From NCBI GenBank assembly GCA_026225945.1, contig JAMJFZ010003581.1, positions 5,145,001-5,209,000 on the forward strand: DNA of 64,000 nt, read 5' to 3'. The notes below the pieces were generated by a model, which saw nothing but the letters and a program-made list of their open reading frames with translations, had not been told where the DNA came from and made no database searches. The stretch is from Cricetomys ansorgei (taxonomy: Eukaryota > Chordata > Mammalia > Rodentia > Nesomyidae). Made by a program: the position numbers and the translations under genes. Positions 22,820 to 34,735 of this stretch are shown in pieces (the first letter of the stretch is position 1; every line of letters starts with the position of its first letter).

Positions 22820-24930
22820 CCAACAATTCAGCATGAGTCTATCTACTATTTGGTCATCTCTGACTATTGCTCCTCTTTTTGTGCTTTCATTCATTTGTCA
22901 TAAGCACTATGTCCAAAGATAATTCTCCCTAACAGTTTTGGTAATCTCTTTTGGGATACGGTATAAAGTATAAGAGCTTAATCTCCAGCAATGTACTTTT
23001 TTACAGAATCCTTTCTGAAGTTGAGGCTCCTACCCCAGCTTTTCTCTCTGTACAAACTTCTGATCTGTGAAGCTAGAAGTATCTTCCCAGATCTAACATC
23101 TACTGAATTCTCCCTGGAATCTGTCTTGGACAGACAGTGAGTTCATTTTCCTAAGACATTCAGGGACAACTTTATTGCACCAGTAGTCCAGAAGGTCCTG
23201 GGACCGCATTAAATACATTAAGTGGGATTTCTAAAACATCACAAGAAGTGAACATTTAAAAATAAATCATGCCCACATAGAGCTCATAGTGGTAATGAGT
23301 CAACAGATTCATTAAGACATGAGAAAAGGAAAGAAAGAAAGAAAGAAAGAAGGAAAGAAATAAAAAGAACACATCCAGTTTCTCACTATTTCCAAAATGT
23401 TTTGAAAGTTTAACAGATACTGCATGTTCTCAGCCATCTGCTACATTTTCATAAACACAAACACATCCATTAATAGGTCTCCATGAGACTTTAAAGCTTA
23501 CTCTCCTAGAGTCTAAAATTGTACCTTTTGATTTTATGCTACTATGCTAATTTGTTCTCCAGCTTTCGGTTTTTAGGTTTTTAAATTTTTATTCCATTGT
23601 GAATGTGTAGTTTGATACCAATTTGTACTTCTGAATAGGGGAGTAAAACTGAAAATGCTTTTATTTTCAAGACAGATTTGTTTTACTGTGTCCTGTCATA
23701 GCAAAGGGAAGATAGTGTCATTTACAGCTGTGATCCATAGAGATGCTCAAAATTTATACTTAAAAAAAAAAAGAAAGAAATTATACCATTGTGCTCTTAC
23801 TGGCAAAGAAGAGCTACCAGGGAAGGGGAGTTAAGTCAAAATGGAGCTGAGTTGTCTTGTCTGGTATACATCCTGAGAGACTGAACCATTATCCCTCTTC
23901 AGTAGTTTTAAGGTTGGAACAAAGACGAAGAGTCCTGCCAGAGAAACACTGCTTTCCTTAGAAACTATTTTGGGGATAGTTTTCCCCCCGCTTAGGACAA
24001 TTGCTAGGTTTCACTATCCCGAAAGAAGATTATTTAGTATAATTGTAGATGAGTCAAATTGACTGAAACATAGAATTAAGGTTCAGAGAATGCAGGCTTT
24101 CTGTCCTTTCTTGGGGATGCTCAGGAAAAAACCTATCAGAGCATGAATAGTTTTTGAAAAAGAAGTTGCTTACCTAAAAGTACTTTGAATGCCCTAAACT
24201 GGGGCGGTGATTCTGAAGTAATGAAGTTCAGTTGAAACAGTACACGAATGGTGCAGGCAGAGCTCTAAGTCCTGAGGCCCCTGTGTTCCCTACTTCATGT
24301 CTATACTGCTCCTTGAGGCCTTTAACAGCATGGACAGTCTTTCCTCCCCATATAACTCGCTGAGTCCCTATGTTGCCTAAAAATCCCTTTTATCTTCACC
24401 TCCACCTATGAAACACTAATATTTTCCTAAGGCTTTGCTTAATTGTTCCACTTTCCTCCTGTGTGTGACTACAGGAGGAAGCACTCATAGCTGATGACAT
24501 TTAGTATCCAAGGCTCAATTTTTACAAAATTTCTTTATAAATTGACCTTGGTTTCACTGTTCTTATTCATCTTTCAAAATAATAACTCATGAATATCCAA
24601 GAGGCTAAGCATATGTTTTTAAAGTAGCGAATCATTACTTCAATCCTGTGCATGTCGATCTCAGTAAATAGATGCTTACTTTTAAATTGTTTGTGTGGTT
24701 TGTCTCTTTGGGAAGAAAGATAGGTAGAAACACACTTACTCCCTCATTGTTCCTTCCTTATGAAAGTCACTTAATACTTACGAGTGTTAGCTAGAAATAA
24801 TGTACATTTTCCAGTCACTTAATCTTAGTTCCATGGTATTTAGAAAACTGCCCCAGAGTCCTCACATAGTCCAACTATTAACTTATAGTTTCATTCATCA
24901 TTCATATAATATGAAAGGCTATATAAAATA
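22820..24930. other. Unassigned sequence with a short AAAG tract
   Basis: About 2.1 kb without a recognised element apart from an (AAAG)n stretch at 23323-23368. Confidence 0.45.
23323..23368. repeat. (AAAG)n microsatellite
   Basis: Purine-only AAAG units with a few G/A variants. Confidence 0.9.
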
Positions 24931-24932
24931 TG

Positions 24933-25107
24933 GCTCTGAACTAGGTGGTAGAGGCACTTGCTTTTAGTCCCAGCCCTTGGGGTGCAGATGCAGGTAGATC
25001 TCTGTGAGTTTGAAGCCAGCCTGCTCTACAGAGTGAGTTTAAGGACAGCTGAGGTTACAATAGAAAAACCCTGTCTCAAAAAAACAAAACAAAACAAAAC
25101 AAAACAA
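24933..25107 (+). mobile_element. B1 SINE, sense
   Basis: 'cttttagtcccagcccttgg', 'gatgcaggtagatctctgtg', 'ttgaagccagcctgctctac' and 'aaaccctgtctc' occur in the order and spacing of B1. A (CAAAA)n/(CAA)n tail follows. The first 25 bp of the head are degraded. The 63-codon plus frame here is a by-product. Confidence 0.92.
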
Positions 25108-25445
25108 CAACAACAGCCAGAAAGTGGCTGTGATATGATATTAGTATAATAAAATTTCTCTACTTAGCTTATTAAATGTTATTTTTCTCTTATAATTGTA
25201 GGAGACGGCACAGCTCTCGTCTGTAAAGCAGTTTTGTGTTCAATTATGTAAGCTGCATAATGATTTCAATTATTTAAGATTTAGAGACAAAATAATGGAA
25301 ATGTGCCACGTTCAGCTGCCTTATAGTTTAAAATGTCTTATATATACAGGCATAAAATGACACCTGCTGCTTCTGCTCTGACATGATGTTGAAGCAGAAA
25401 ATAACAGTGCCCAAACTGGCTCATTAGCTTAGTCTCATCTCATCT

Positions 25446-25459
25446 GTCACCATAGCAAC
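25446..25459. promoter_or_regulatory. RFX X-box-like site
   Basis: GTCACCATAGCAAC fits the RFX X-box pattern: two half-sites GTNRCC and RGYAAC separated by AT. RFX factors bind such sites in ciliary, MHC II and other enhancers. Seen once; function is inferred only. Confidence 0.5.
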
Positions 25460-25495
25460 ACTCACTGGATTATATCCTCTAATGTAATGAGGAGG

Positions 25496-25505
25496 TGAGT
25501 CAGCA
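25496..25505. promoter_or_regulatory. NF-E2/MAF-like (MARE half) site
   Basis: TGAGTCAGCA is the complement of TGCTGACTCA, the NF-E2/small-MAF extended AP-1 motif. It lies 36 bp downstream of the X-box-like site. A 10-mer match can occur by chance. Confidence 0.4.
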
Positions 25506-25620
25506 CTGTTGCACGGAGGGAGATGTCCTGGGCCTACTTTTCTTGTTGATTTACTGTCAGTTTCTATTTGAATTAGACCTTGTGCTGAATACAAAATACA
25601 AAATGAACCTAATTCATCCC

Positions 25621-27820
25621 CCTAATGATCATTTCTAGCATCCTTGGCAGGCTATTTACTGCTCAGGGCAAGAGAAGAGGAGAAACAGATAAACAACAGA
25701 AAGAGCGCTATAACACATGCACACATAACACATACACCCTACAGTTTTTCAGACGTGCACTGGCCTCATTTAAAGGGCATAACTGTAACAGCACTTCATC
25801 ACATAGGAATGGAAAGAAGACTCTCCAGATGTGGCTACAGTCCAAGGAACCCAAGCAGCTGAATAAATATTTGATGTTAATTTTCTCACTATTCTTCTCA
25901 TACAAAGAAGGAGAATCAAAGCAGATGGACCAGACTTTATTTTCAATGCTGGCCACAGTGATATATCTAGTTCTCCATGCTTTTCTGTGCCAGTGCCCTA
26001 TAGTACGTGTGTGGTACTCAACTGCCTCACTCATTAATACACAAATGAAGTAACTTTGTCTATCTTTTACACCTAGAGCCTGAGCATAAGATATAATAGA
26101 ACTTCAGACTCTATCTCCCTCCTTCCCACCTCTATTCTCTCTTTCTATACCTTTACAGATTGGCCATCATGGTATGAAGAGTAGTAAAACATCGCACAGG
26201 GAGAGTAACTGAGGTTCTTTTCAAATGCATCATTCCCTATAGACACTGTTGATGAGAAGGAACCTTCAGAGGATTTTCACCCCCAACCTTACTATCTTCC
26301 AACTTGACTCATGGGTATGTAGCAATGAGAAAAGTTGCCCCTACTGAACTCTGTCCAAACTCATGATCCCCAGAAATTATAGCACAATAAAAGATCATGC
26401 CTCTACTCTCCATTTTGGAGTAATTTATGTAGCCAATGAAGGGAAAAGAGATGTTGGTAACTGAGAGTAAATTATGAAAGTCAGAACAGCTGAAACGGTC
26501 CTTTGGGCATGCATGATATGCCGAAGTAGAATGTGGAGATTGTCACTGGGATCCCAAAAGGCCTCTGCTCTGGATACAGGTTTCAGTCTGATCTCCAAAG
26601 TCCTGCTGTTTCATTCTTAGCTCTCATGCTGGTGGTTGAGGAGTTCAGAGTTTGGAGGTACAGTTAGGTCATGAAAGTCCTCATTAGTGGGCTGATTGTT
26701 CTTACATATAGGCCTAAAAGGGAACCTTTGTCCTTTCAGCAACTTATGGACACAGCTAGGCCCAACCAGGCACTGGATCTGGCTTGACTTTTGACTTCTA
26801 GTCTCCAAACTGTAAGAAAGTAACATATCCTGCTAGTAACCAATGCAGTTCATTTTAATACTGCTACAAAGATGGAACAAAGTGACACAAGAATAGTTGG
26901 TGAAAATCCTGGGATTCTTCAATGAATCATTTCACTGTAGCACAAGAAACAGGAAGACAGAGGAGTGTGGTCTTTTTTTCCTCACAGATAGAGATCTCAT
27001 TTGTTTGTAACATCATGAGAATCAGAAACACTCAGAGAGCTGATGAGTCCACTGCAGATTTTTAAGGCAGAAAATCGGTGTCTCTGGTTTTTCCTAGAGA
27101 CTGAGTGAAATGAAAACTGAGCACAGTTAAAGCCATAGGCTATGTGTTTGAAACTATCTTATAAGGTGTTGAGAGGACCCAGAGCTTACTGGGTTTGAAA
27201 AGAAACTATTTTCATTCTTTGTCTCTTCAACATTTTCAAATTATGAAAGGCCCCATAGTGAGAATAGAATTTATAATACAGTCGTCAAGTGTTTGCTACA
27301 CTCTCTGAAAGACAAAAGACTATGGCTTTGAGCCACTCAGACACAGGCCCTCTAAAGCTCTTCTGGAATCCTCGAGGCTCTCAAGGGTTGAGAGGGCAGA
27401 GCTTCTAAGGATGTTTTTAAGAAGTTAGACTCTGCCTCCTTTCATGTAACACCATCAAGAAACTAATGAAAATACCGAAACTGAGTTATAATCTTCATTT
27501 GTTCAAAAAAAATAACAAAAGGCAAAAGGAGAACAAAATGGAAAAGTATGACAGCTATAGGAATGAGAAACATTGATAAAAAAAAAAAAAAAGACTGGAT
27601 TCTAACATCAATTGGAAAATACAATTCATGTGATACGATTTTATTCACTTGGCTCAGTGCAGTATTTTTTCAATGTTGTTTTGGTTGTAGAAAACATTCT
27701 TCACTAAAAGACATGGAGATATGGATATACAATGATACATCCTTGTCTACAGCATTGACCTCTACAATCACAGATACAGCTCTTCTTTCTGTAACTAACT
27801 TTCTTAGAAAATTAAACCTC
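25621..27820. other. Unassigned sequence
   Basis: About 2.2 kb without a recognised repeat or gene. The 142-codon plus frame at 25625-26053 and the 108-codon minus frame at 25708-26034 overlap each other. They have no domain, signal or known motif and are probably chance frames. Confidence 0.45.
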
Positions 27821-27821
27821 C

Positions 27822-28035
27822 TCACCAACTAGCCATACTACTTAATTGATGAGCTTCAGAGAATTTAGAGACCTCGCCTCAAAAAATCAAGATACATGGC
27901 ATCTATTGAATGACACTTGAAATCTATGTCTGGCATTAAACACACATGCACACATGCACATGAACATCTCACACACATGTACCCATCCACATTAACATAT
28001 ATTGATATGCATCTTATACACACACATAAAAGAAA
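27822..28035 (+). mobile_element. B4-type SINE 3' part, sense
   Basis: 'ttgatgagcttcagagaatt', 'agagacctcgcctcaaaaaa' and a CA-rich 'cacacatgcacacatgcaca' tail follow the order of the 3' half of B4/RSINE elements. The 5' half is missing or unrecognisable. Confidence 0.6.
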
Positions 28036-28555
28036 TCATCTCATAATTGCTATTAATGACTTCCTAATTTTTATGGGCTTTGCAAAAATAAAATAAGAGG
28101 ATGTTATTTTTAGAATACATTTAAGATCTGACTGTATTATAGTCTTAATAACCGATGCTATCTTGATGTGGATAAAAGGAGAGGAGAGATTAAGGCTAAT
28201 TACAGATGATGATAGATTTTATGGTTTACTATAAATGATTTTTGTATCTTTGAAACTGAATATTAGTGAAATATAAATTTTAGCAAGTCATTTGTTTATG
28301 AAGGACAACCTTAAAGGAAATGGAACAGACTTAAGATTATAAATGACAGTGAGGGAGATAAACACAAGTGCTCCTCCTTCGTAGTGTTTAGTGTTTAGAC
28401 CCTTTGTGACCCCTGAGAGATCTGAAGATACTTCTGTGAGCTGCTGGAAGTACTCAATATAAGCTCCCTTTGTTTTTATATAGATACATCATTGCCTTTC
28501 CTAGTGATGAAGACTTGTGGCATCCTTACGATAACGGATTACAAAGTCATAAAAC
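28036..28555. other. Unassigned AT-rich sequence
   Basis: No recognisable element. Confidence 0.45.
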
Positions 28556-28559
28556 ATGT

Positions 28560-28935
28560 CTGTTATGTCCTCTGTCCTTCAGTTTCCTACTGTCTTCCAC
28601 CACGTGTTAAAGGTTTAGTTCCTGGACTGGTGTTATTGAGAGGCAATTGGGCCTGTAAGGAGCGGACCTCAGAGGGTTTATAATTGGGAGGATGACCTCA
28701 AAACTGTCTCTTTCTCTCTGTCTGTGTTTCTCAGCCATAGGGAAAAATGTATTGGCTCTACAAGGCATTTGATATCACCATGTGTTATCTTCCTGTGGGT
28801 AAAAAAAAAAAATAGTGTTGGAGACAACAGACCACATAAGAAACCTCCAAATTGTTAGGCGGATAAGACCTTGCTCTGTTTAGCTTCACTACCTCGGGTA
28901 TTTCATTATTTTATCAGGAAGATGACTAATATACA
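28560..28935 (+). mobile_element. MaLR-like LTR, sense
   Basis: 'ttaaaggtttagttcctgga', 'ggtgttattgagaggcaatt', 'gtctctttctctctgtctgt', 'gaaacctccaaattgttagg' and a terminal 'gatgactaatatac' follow the order of MaLR-type LTRs (ERVL-MaLR). No internal region accompanies it, so it is probably a solo LTR remnant. Confidence 0.5.
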
Positions 28936-28984
28936 CCATATAATTTTAAATAGATGCAATAATCACACATTTCTGAAATATGAT

Positions 28985-29590
28985 AAAAAATTAAACACAT
29001 GCATATTATGCAATGATAAGCTCATGGTAATGAGCACCATTCTTCATTTCCTTAGGGAAGGCCATTTAGAAATTACTCTTCTGGTTGTATTGAAATATAC
29101 ATTAGTTTTAACTCTGGTTGTCCTACTGAGAAATACAACAACCAAGTATATTCCTCCTAATTTTATCGTTCTCATTGGTTTACTGCATTATATCCTCTCA
29201 CCTTGCTCTACAATCTCTGATGATATCTGTTGTATTCTCTTCTTAGGCAAAGACAGCTTTTTAAGATGTTCCATGAACAAGATCATGTGGTTCTTTCTTT
29301 TTGGTATCTGGCATCTTTCACATATTCAACGGCTTTTGGCTTTATCCACTTTGGGATAAATGACAGATTTTAACTTTTATTGATTATGTGTATTCCATAT
29401 TATGTGAAAATTCAAACTGTGTGTGCATGGGCATGTCACATTGTATCTATTCATCAGTTGGTATACTAAAGCTATTTTTTGTAAGTGCTACGTTAAAAAT
29501 GGGAGTACAAATGTTTCTTCCACATACTGGTTTTCTTTGGCTTTATATCAAGTACTGGGGTTGTTACATCATTTAGTAGTTAAATGACTG
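28985..29590 (-). mobile_element. L1M 3' region, antisense
   Basis: 'cctactgagaaatacaacaa', 'gatcatgtggttctttcttt', 'tatctattcatcagttggta', 'aaaaatgggagtacaaatgt' and 'catactggttttctttggct' are reversed L1M sequence in the expected order. The 162-codon plus-strand frame at 28871-29359 runs against this L1 and is not a gene. Confidence 0.82.
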
Positions 29591-30755
29591 CATAATATAC
29601 ATTCCTATTTGTTTAGAAAAGTCTGGTGAATAAGAACCAGCAAGTGCCAAGACCAGGAAATATGCAAACAAATGATGAATTATACCAAATATGACTTATT
29701 AGTTAAGAGGTAGAAGCTGCCTTTGTGGGCAGAAATCCAGAGAACTATGTCACCAAAAGCAGAAAGAAGGGCCTTGGTGTTGAGCTAGGCAAAGACGGGG
29801 CACAGCCAATTGAAAAGACATGTTCTTTCTCCAAGACTGAAATGTGTCAAACACCAGTAACAACACAGTCTGAGAATGTGTGGTGAGACCAAAGCACTCA
29901 GCTAATTGTCCTAATGACTTCATGCATACTATATGTTTAGAAGACATGATTGGATCACATAGAGGATAAAATAAATGACTACCGACAAACACGCGCTTAC
30001 CCCATAGGCTCACCTACACTTGTGATACTGTACCATCTTAATAATAATAATTCTTACCCGAGTGAAGTTGATTTTCCTCAATATTGTTTTTAGAGAGATA
30101 AATACCAATTGATTATCAAAGTATAGGTTTCTGCTAAATTTTTTATTCTGCTATATTTGTTTATAGGTCTGAGGATTTAGAGTTATATTGTCTTATTGGC
30201 TCGTGCCAAGCTGTTTGGATTGGTATGACTTTGTAGTATGTTTTGAGACTGACTATTGTGATTTCTTAAGTGTTCTTATTGGCTCAAGGCATCATGCGAT
30301 CTTTAAGCTTATTAGCTCATACACGCACCGAATAAGCATGCTAAAAGTACTTTACTCCGGACTTTTGTTCAAATAATCATTTTTTATGTGACTGGAATGA
30401 ATTTAGAGAGGCTTGATAAGAGTTTCCTGCTTAAAATATAACCAAATCATATGTGAAGAATATCTTATGAATGATAAAGGAATTATTTTTTTCAGTTTGA
30501 TTTTTGTCTACATGTACTCATTTTACTCCCATATTTCAATTGGGAAAAATAGTAGTTTTATTTAGCCCACTCACATGGTTGTTAAAGCCTTAAATTCAAT
30601 TTGGAACCCCATCTTCAGGTACAAAGGGCTATAGCAGGCTCTCATTATCGTCTGTGCTTCCCGTGGACAATGGAATATTATTTGATAACTAAGGAGAAAA
30701 CTTAAATTCTATCTTAACAGAATATAATGTAGCAAAGTTCATCTTCCAGATTAGG
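29591..30755. other. Unassigned sequence
   Basis: No recognisable element. Confidence 0.45.
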
Positions 30756-30756
30756 T

Positions 30757-31140
30757 TTTCTGGCTTCAACTGGTAACTTGACAGAGAGAATCACATGACA
30801 AGACTGTCTAAATGAGGAATTACCCAGATTAGATTGGTGTCGACATGTCTATGGGATCTATCTTGATTGCTAATTGAGATCTGAAGAGTCATTCTGTGCA
30901 AGGATAGCAAGACTTCATGGAATGGACCCTAGACTGTCTAAAAATGAAGATGGCTTGCTCTGCACGACAATAAATAAGCAATCAGTACCCATGACTTTAT
31001 TCTTTCTCTGCTCTTGAGCGTGAAACTTATTCCTTAAGTTCCTGCCTAATTTCCCTTCAATGACAGATATTGCCTGGAATTGTAAGACAAAATAAATACT
31101 TTATTCCCTGAGCTACTTCTCATGGTATGTGACACAGACA
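30757..31140 (+). mobile_element. LTR-like rodent repeat, sense
   Basis: 'ctggtaacttgacagagaga', 'aatgaggaattacccagatt', 'atgtctatgggatctatctt', 'ggaccctagactgtctaaaa' and 'gtaagacaaaataaatactt' are in the order of a common murid repeat whose consensus starts near 'gtcaacttgacag' and ends past a 'caaaataaac' polyadenylation-like box. The name is not assigned. Confidence 0.6.
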
Positions 31141-31494
31141 CAGAAATGAAAGTAGAAGAGGGAGATAACAGGGATATCTTATTATTATTATTTGGCATTC
31201 ATGCCATAAGTTACTCATTGAATGAATACAATGCATTTAATTTAAACAATGTGGCAATAAGCTTTAATTCTTAAAATGTAAACCTTTAAAAGTATGTCTG
31301 ATACACATAAATGCTTATGAATTTCAAACATGTGCCAAATGGCTAATAGTTGCCGTATGTTTAGTTGTGGGTAATATCTTAGTTAAGATTAGTCTCTTAC
31401 TTGATTACACCTCTGTGCCATCCCCAGCTTCCACCCCCCACAGGAGTTTCCTGTTATTTGTTGATTGAGGGTCTGTGTGAAATCAGAAAGAAAA
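31141..31494. other. Unassigned sequence
   Basis: No recognisable element. Confidence 0.45.
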
Positions 31495-31612
31495 ACACCT
31501 GGGGATTGAGGGGTGGAGCAAGGAGGGAGGGGGAGTAGAAGGTGGAGGAAGAGTAGGAGCTGAACGAGGAAAGGAGAAGAATGGAGAGGAGAGGATAGGT
31601 GAAGAAGCCTTG
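31495..31612. repeat. Purine-rich tract
   Basis: About 118 bp that is mostly A/G (GGAGG, GAGGA, AGAAG units) on the plus strand. The minus-strand open frames across it are Ser/Pro-rich low-complexity artefacts. Confidence 0.85.
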
Positions 31613-32583
31613 GAGTGAGCTCTCGGCCTAGCTGCCCGGGTATAGAATTCCCTGAGATTTGACATGGTTTGTGATTAATAAAAAGCATTGGAAAATTCAA
31701 CACTGGACTCTCCATTAAGCACCCGAACTTTATTTTAACAGCTAATAATTCAAAGGATATCAGTGATGAAATCACCCTTACCTGTGTTATGAGAACACAG
31801 TTGCAAGCTCTTTCTTGTGAAACATTGGTGGTAGAAAATTAAAGTTTTTTATAGGAGTGAAAAATAATGCTATAGTAAGTATCAGGCTGAAGGAGTTCAT
31901 AGTTTTCGGCTTAATAATTTTAAAGGATTGTATAGAGAGCAAATTAAGAGTAAAAATATTTTTTTTTTTCTTACAAGGAGATCCTTAATTATACTTCAAG
32001 TGAAATTTAAGTGAACTATGGAAATTAGCAAGTAAGTTTTCCAAATGTATAATCTTAAAATCTTCTTTATGTTTAATGATCTAAATTCTCTTTCTTGAGG
32101 AGTTATAAAAAGACAAACCCAGGAGAGAAAATAATTGAACTTAGTTTCGTAAAATTTTCCACATCTCTGAGCATTTATCTAATGTCCTTAACCAACATGA
32201 ATGTAACTGAATCCTCCTTACTATAAGCTGTCATAGGGTTATTTGGTTACCACTCAGGTACTAATAAGGCTGTTTTGAAGACAAGAGGGCATCTTCACAT
32301 TGGAAAGAAAATTAAGCTTTACTTTTCTGTCACCACCAAGTGACATTTCCAAATGCAAGTTACATATATTTAATTAAAATTCACTGTAACCTTTATATGG
32401 CTAACTGTGTGATTATCATCCTTGTAAAAGGTACAAATAAGATTTGAATTAGTTATTACCCTATGCAAAGATTTAGTTACAAAAACAGCCAAGGACCAAA
32501 GCTGATATGATTTCAAGATGCAGGTGCTTTGACCTATGATGGCTTCTTTTAATAAAATGAATTGTACATTTAAAAAGAAAAAG
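31613..32583. other. Unassigned AT-rich sequence
   Basis: No recognisable element. Confidence 0.45.
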
Positions 32584-32830
32584 TTATTCTAGTGGCTGGA
32601 AAGACCACAATTGGTAAAATAATTGTTGTAAAACTATGTGGATATAAATTCGAATCCCAGCACTCATGTAACAAACAAACACACAAGACAGGTACTGGGG
32701 TACACATCGGCATCCTCCGTACCAGGGAGGCAGAGACAGGAGGATCTTTGTAGATCTGGCTTGCCGTTGTGGCCAAATCAATGAGTTCCGAGTCAATGAA
32801 AGAACTTCACTCAAAAACAGAGATGGAAGT
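32584..32830 (+). mobile_element. B4-type SINE, sense
   Basis: An ID/tRNA-like head 'agtggctggaaagaccacaa' with 'aattcgaatcccagcactca' is followed by a B1-like part 'accagggaggcagagacagg', 'aggatctttgtagatctggc', 'aatgagttccgagtcaatga' and 'ctcaaaaa'. Head plus B1-like body is the B4/RSINE structure. Overlapping minus frames are by-products. Confidence 0.75.
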
Positions 32831-33334
32831 TACTGAGTGTAAAGAAAACTCTGCTGCCCTCACACACCATCTGGGCGTGGGCAACTTTAATCAGGCTGTG
32901 TCTCCTTTAAATGTGCTTATCTGCTTTACTCTAAAGCAGGACTAATTCCTATGTTTCAATTTAAACCATTCACAGCAGCACTAGTATACCCCCTCCCCCC
33001 ACTCTGACCAGCTTCAGCATTCCCTTTTCTACCATCCCATCTCCCATCAAGTGCAACTGGACAACTGGGACTTTTCTTTCTTCTGTGGGTATATAAAAGT
33101 ATGTTTATTTTAATGTGAGTCATATCCGAGTAATCATCAAACCACGGGTTCACTGATGCCTCCCTAACTTACACAGCACATTGTCCCTGGCTGGCTGTAT
33201 GGACCAGTTATTTAATCAATAAAACATTTCATTTGCTCATTGATTCATTCAGTACTATGGCAAGCAACTTGCCTTTTGTGCAAAATACTAGTCAGTTCAA
33301 GAAGAAATGTATTTTATTTTTTGAAGGAAAAACA
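32831..33334. other. Unassigned sequence
   Basis: No recognisable element. It includes a C-rich run 'ccccctcccccc' near 32990. Confidence 0.45.
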
Positions 33335-33335
33335 A

Positions 33336-33440
33336 ACACTCAAACCATGAGGTTGAGGCAAGAGGACTAAGAATGTGAGATCAGCCTGTGATGCATAGAA
33401 AAATCCTGACTCAAAACTCAGAAAATAAACAAACAAGTCA
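33336..33440 (+). mobile_element. Degenerate B1-like SINE, sense
   Basis: 'gaggttgaggcaagaggact', 'gtgagatcagcctgtgatgc' and 'aaaatcctgactcaaaactc' match the right half of B1. An AAAC/AAAT-rich tail follows. Confidence 0.6.
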
Positions 33441-33985
33441 TAAAACAATACAGAGAAAAGAAATGTCCTATGACACCAATAATATTACTAAGGGCTTATA
33501 TAGCCAAAAAGAAGTGAATAACCTCCAATGAGAAGGTTAATATCCCATGATTTCTATCATGTTTTTGTTGTTTTAAATGATAAATTATTTTCCTTCATTT
33601 CTGGAAGTTAAACTAATTAGTATGGGAATAAACATGCCACATCATTTCTGTATATGTTCAATGTATAGTTTACAGCCCAACTGGAGTAGTTTAATTTCTT
33701 CCCTTAAATGTAGAATTACTCTAAGTGAATGGCAAATTGGACATACAGTTTAAAAGGTATGTAGAAATAGTACCTTTGGAATAAAGAGTCTTTTGGGGGA
33801 ATGTACAACATGGGAAATAGTGTCAGAAATCTCTATTGGTCCTCGTTACCAATTTCTATCCATTGCAAACTTTAGAAAGATTTAGTCTCCCATATTCTAA
33901 ACTGTAGGAAATCCTAATATAATAAACATTATAAAATTGCATGTTAAAATTAAACTGTGAAGAGAAACATTTACTCTTTTGATGC
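33441..33985. other. Unassigned AT-rich sequence
   Basis: No recognisable element. Confidence 0.45.
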
Positions 33986-33989
33986 AACA

Positions 33990-34735
33990 GTCGGGTGCTC
34001 TATCTAGCAAATGATCACATTGAAAGGCCCGTGTGATAGTTAGGAAGGGATCACATCCAAGGATCTGTATGAAGGGATCAAATTCAGAGGTCTGTGTGAT
34101 CCATCTGGAATGCAGAAAGAATGTTAGTCATGGTAATCCTATCCTCTCTTTGTGCTAATGCTAGGTGAAAGTATTTCTGTGGTTAAGGCAACATTTAATC
34201 CCAATTTAGAAGGCAGAGGTGGCACATGCCTTTAATCCAGAGAGGAGAAGCAAAATGTGGAAGCAGAGTTCAGAAAAGCAAGGTAGAAGCAAGGTAGAAG
34301 CAGATGGGAAGAGGACAAGAGGCAGAGCTCAGAAAGAGAAGCAGAGAGTTAATTCCATCAGGCAGTTTGCGTGCTGTTAGCTCACAGACAGTTCAGTTCA
34401 GAAGGAGAAGTGAGAAGAGCAGAGCAAATTTAGAATAAGCAGAGAGTAGGAAGCAGCCTTTTTATGATTTATAGTTCGAAGTTCACAGTAGAGCTCAAAG
34501 TAAAAAGAGGTAGTTCAAAAGACAGCCAGTCAGAGTGAACCTAGTCAGTAGTAAGTCTTGGAGGCTGACATTCTAGGTTTAGGAACACAGATTAGATTAT
34601 ATGGAGGCTGAAGCCTTCTAGGTCTAGGTTTAATATTAGAGCATATGGAAGTTGAAATCCTTTAGGACCAGAGACTGAATTAGCAAAGAATAAACTGATT
34701 TTTGTCTTTGAACCCATGAGGATAATTAATAAATC
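33990..34735 (+). mobile_element. Probable rodent ERV-type LTR, sense, containing a B1-like block
   Basis: 'gtgatccatctggaatgcag' and 'tctctttgtgctaatgctag' are followed by a short B1-like block 'aggtggcacatgcctttaat' (34208-34238). Then comes a purine-rich body with 'tggaggctgacattctaggt' and 'ggaggctgaagccttctagg' quasi-repeats, and a late 'aataaactgatttttg'. This layout resembles rodent ERVK-class LTRs that carry B1-derived sequence (BGLII/RMER-like). The class is inferred from memory of layout. No viral coding region is present. Confidence 0.42.

Larger units (their letters stand above)
25140..25620. other. Unique, repeat-free stretch with candidate regulatory sites
   Basis: No repeat family recognised. 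Base composition is more balanced than the surroundings. It carries a near-canonical RFX X-box and an NF-E2/MAF-type site 36 bp apart (listed separately). Whether it is conserved cannot be judged from one sequence. Confidence 0.4.

Noticed and set aside
25625..26053. 142-codon plus-strand frame (with a 108-codon frame opposite)
   Set aside because: No domain, signal peptide, codon pattern or splice context. Long enough to notice, but consistent with a chance frame in 64 kb.
28871..29359. 162-codon open frame, among the longest outside simple repeats
   Set aside because: It runs across antisense L1M and a MaLR-like LTR end, has no domain or good start context, and its hydrophobic runs come from T-rich reversed L1 sequence.
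31389..31775. 128-codon Pro/Ser/Leu-rich minus-strand frame
   Set aside because: It reads the complement of a purine-rich tract. No other coding evidence.
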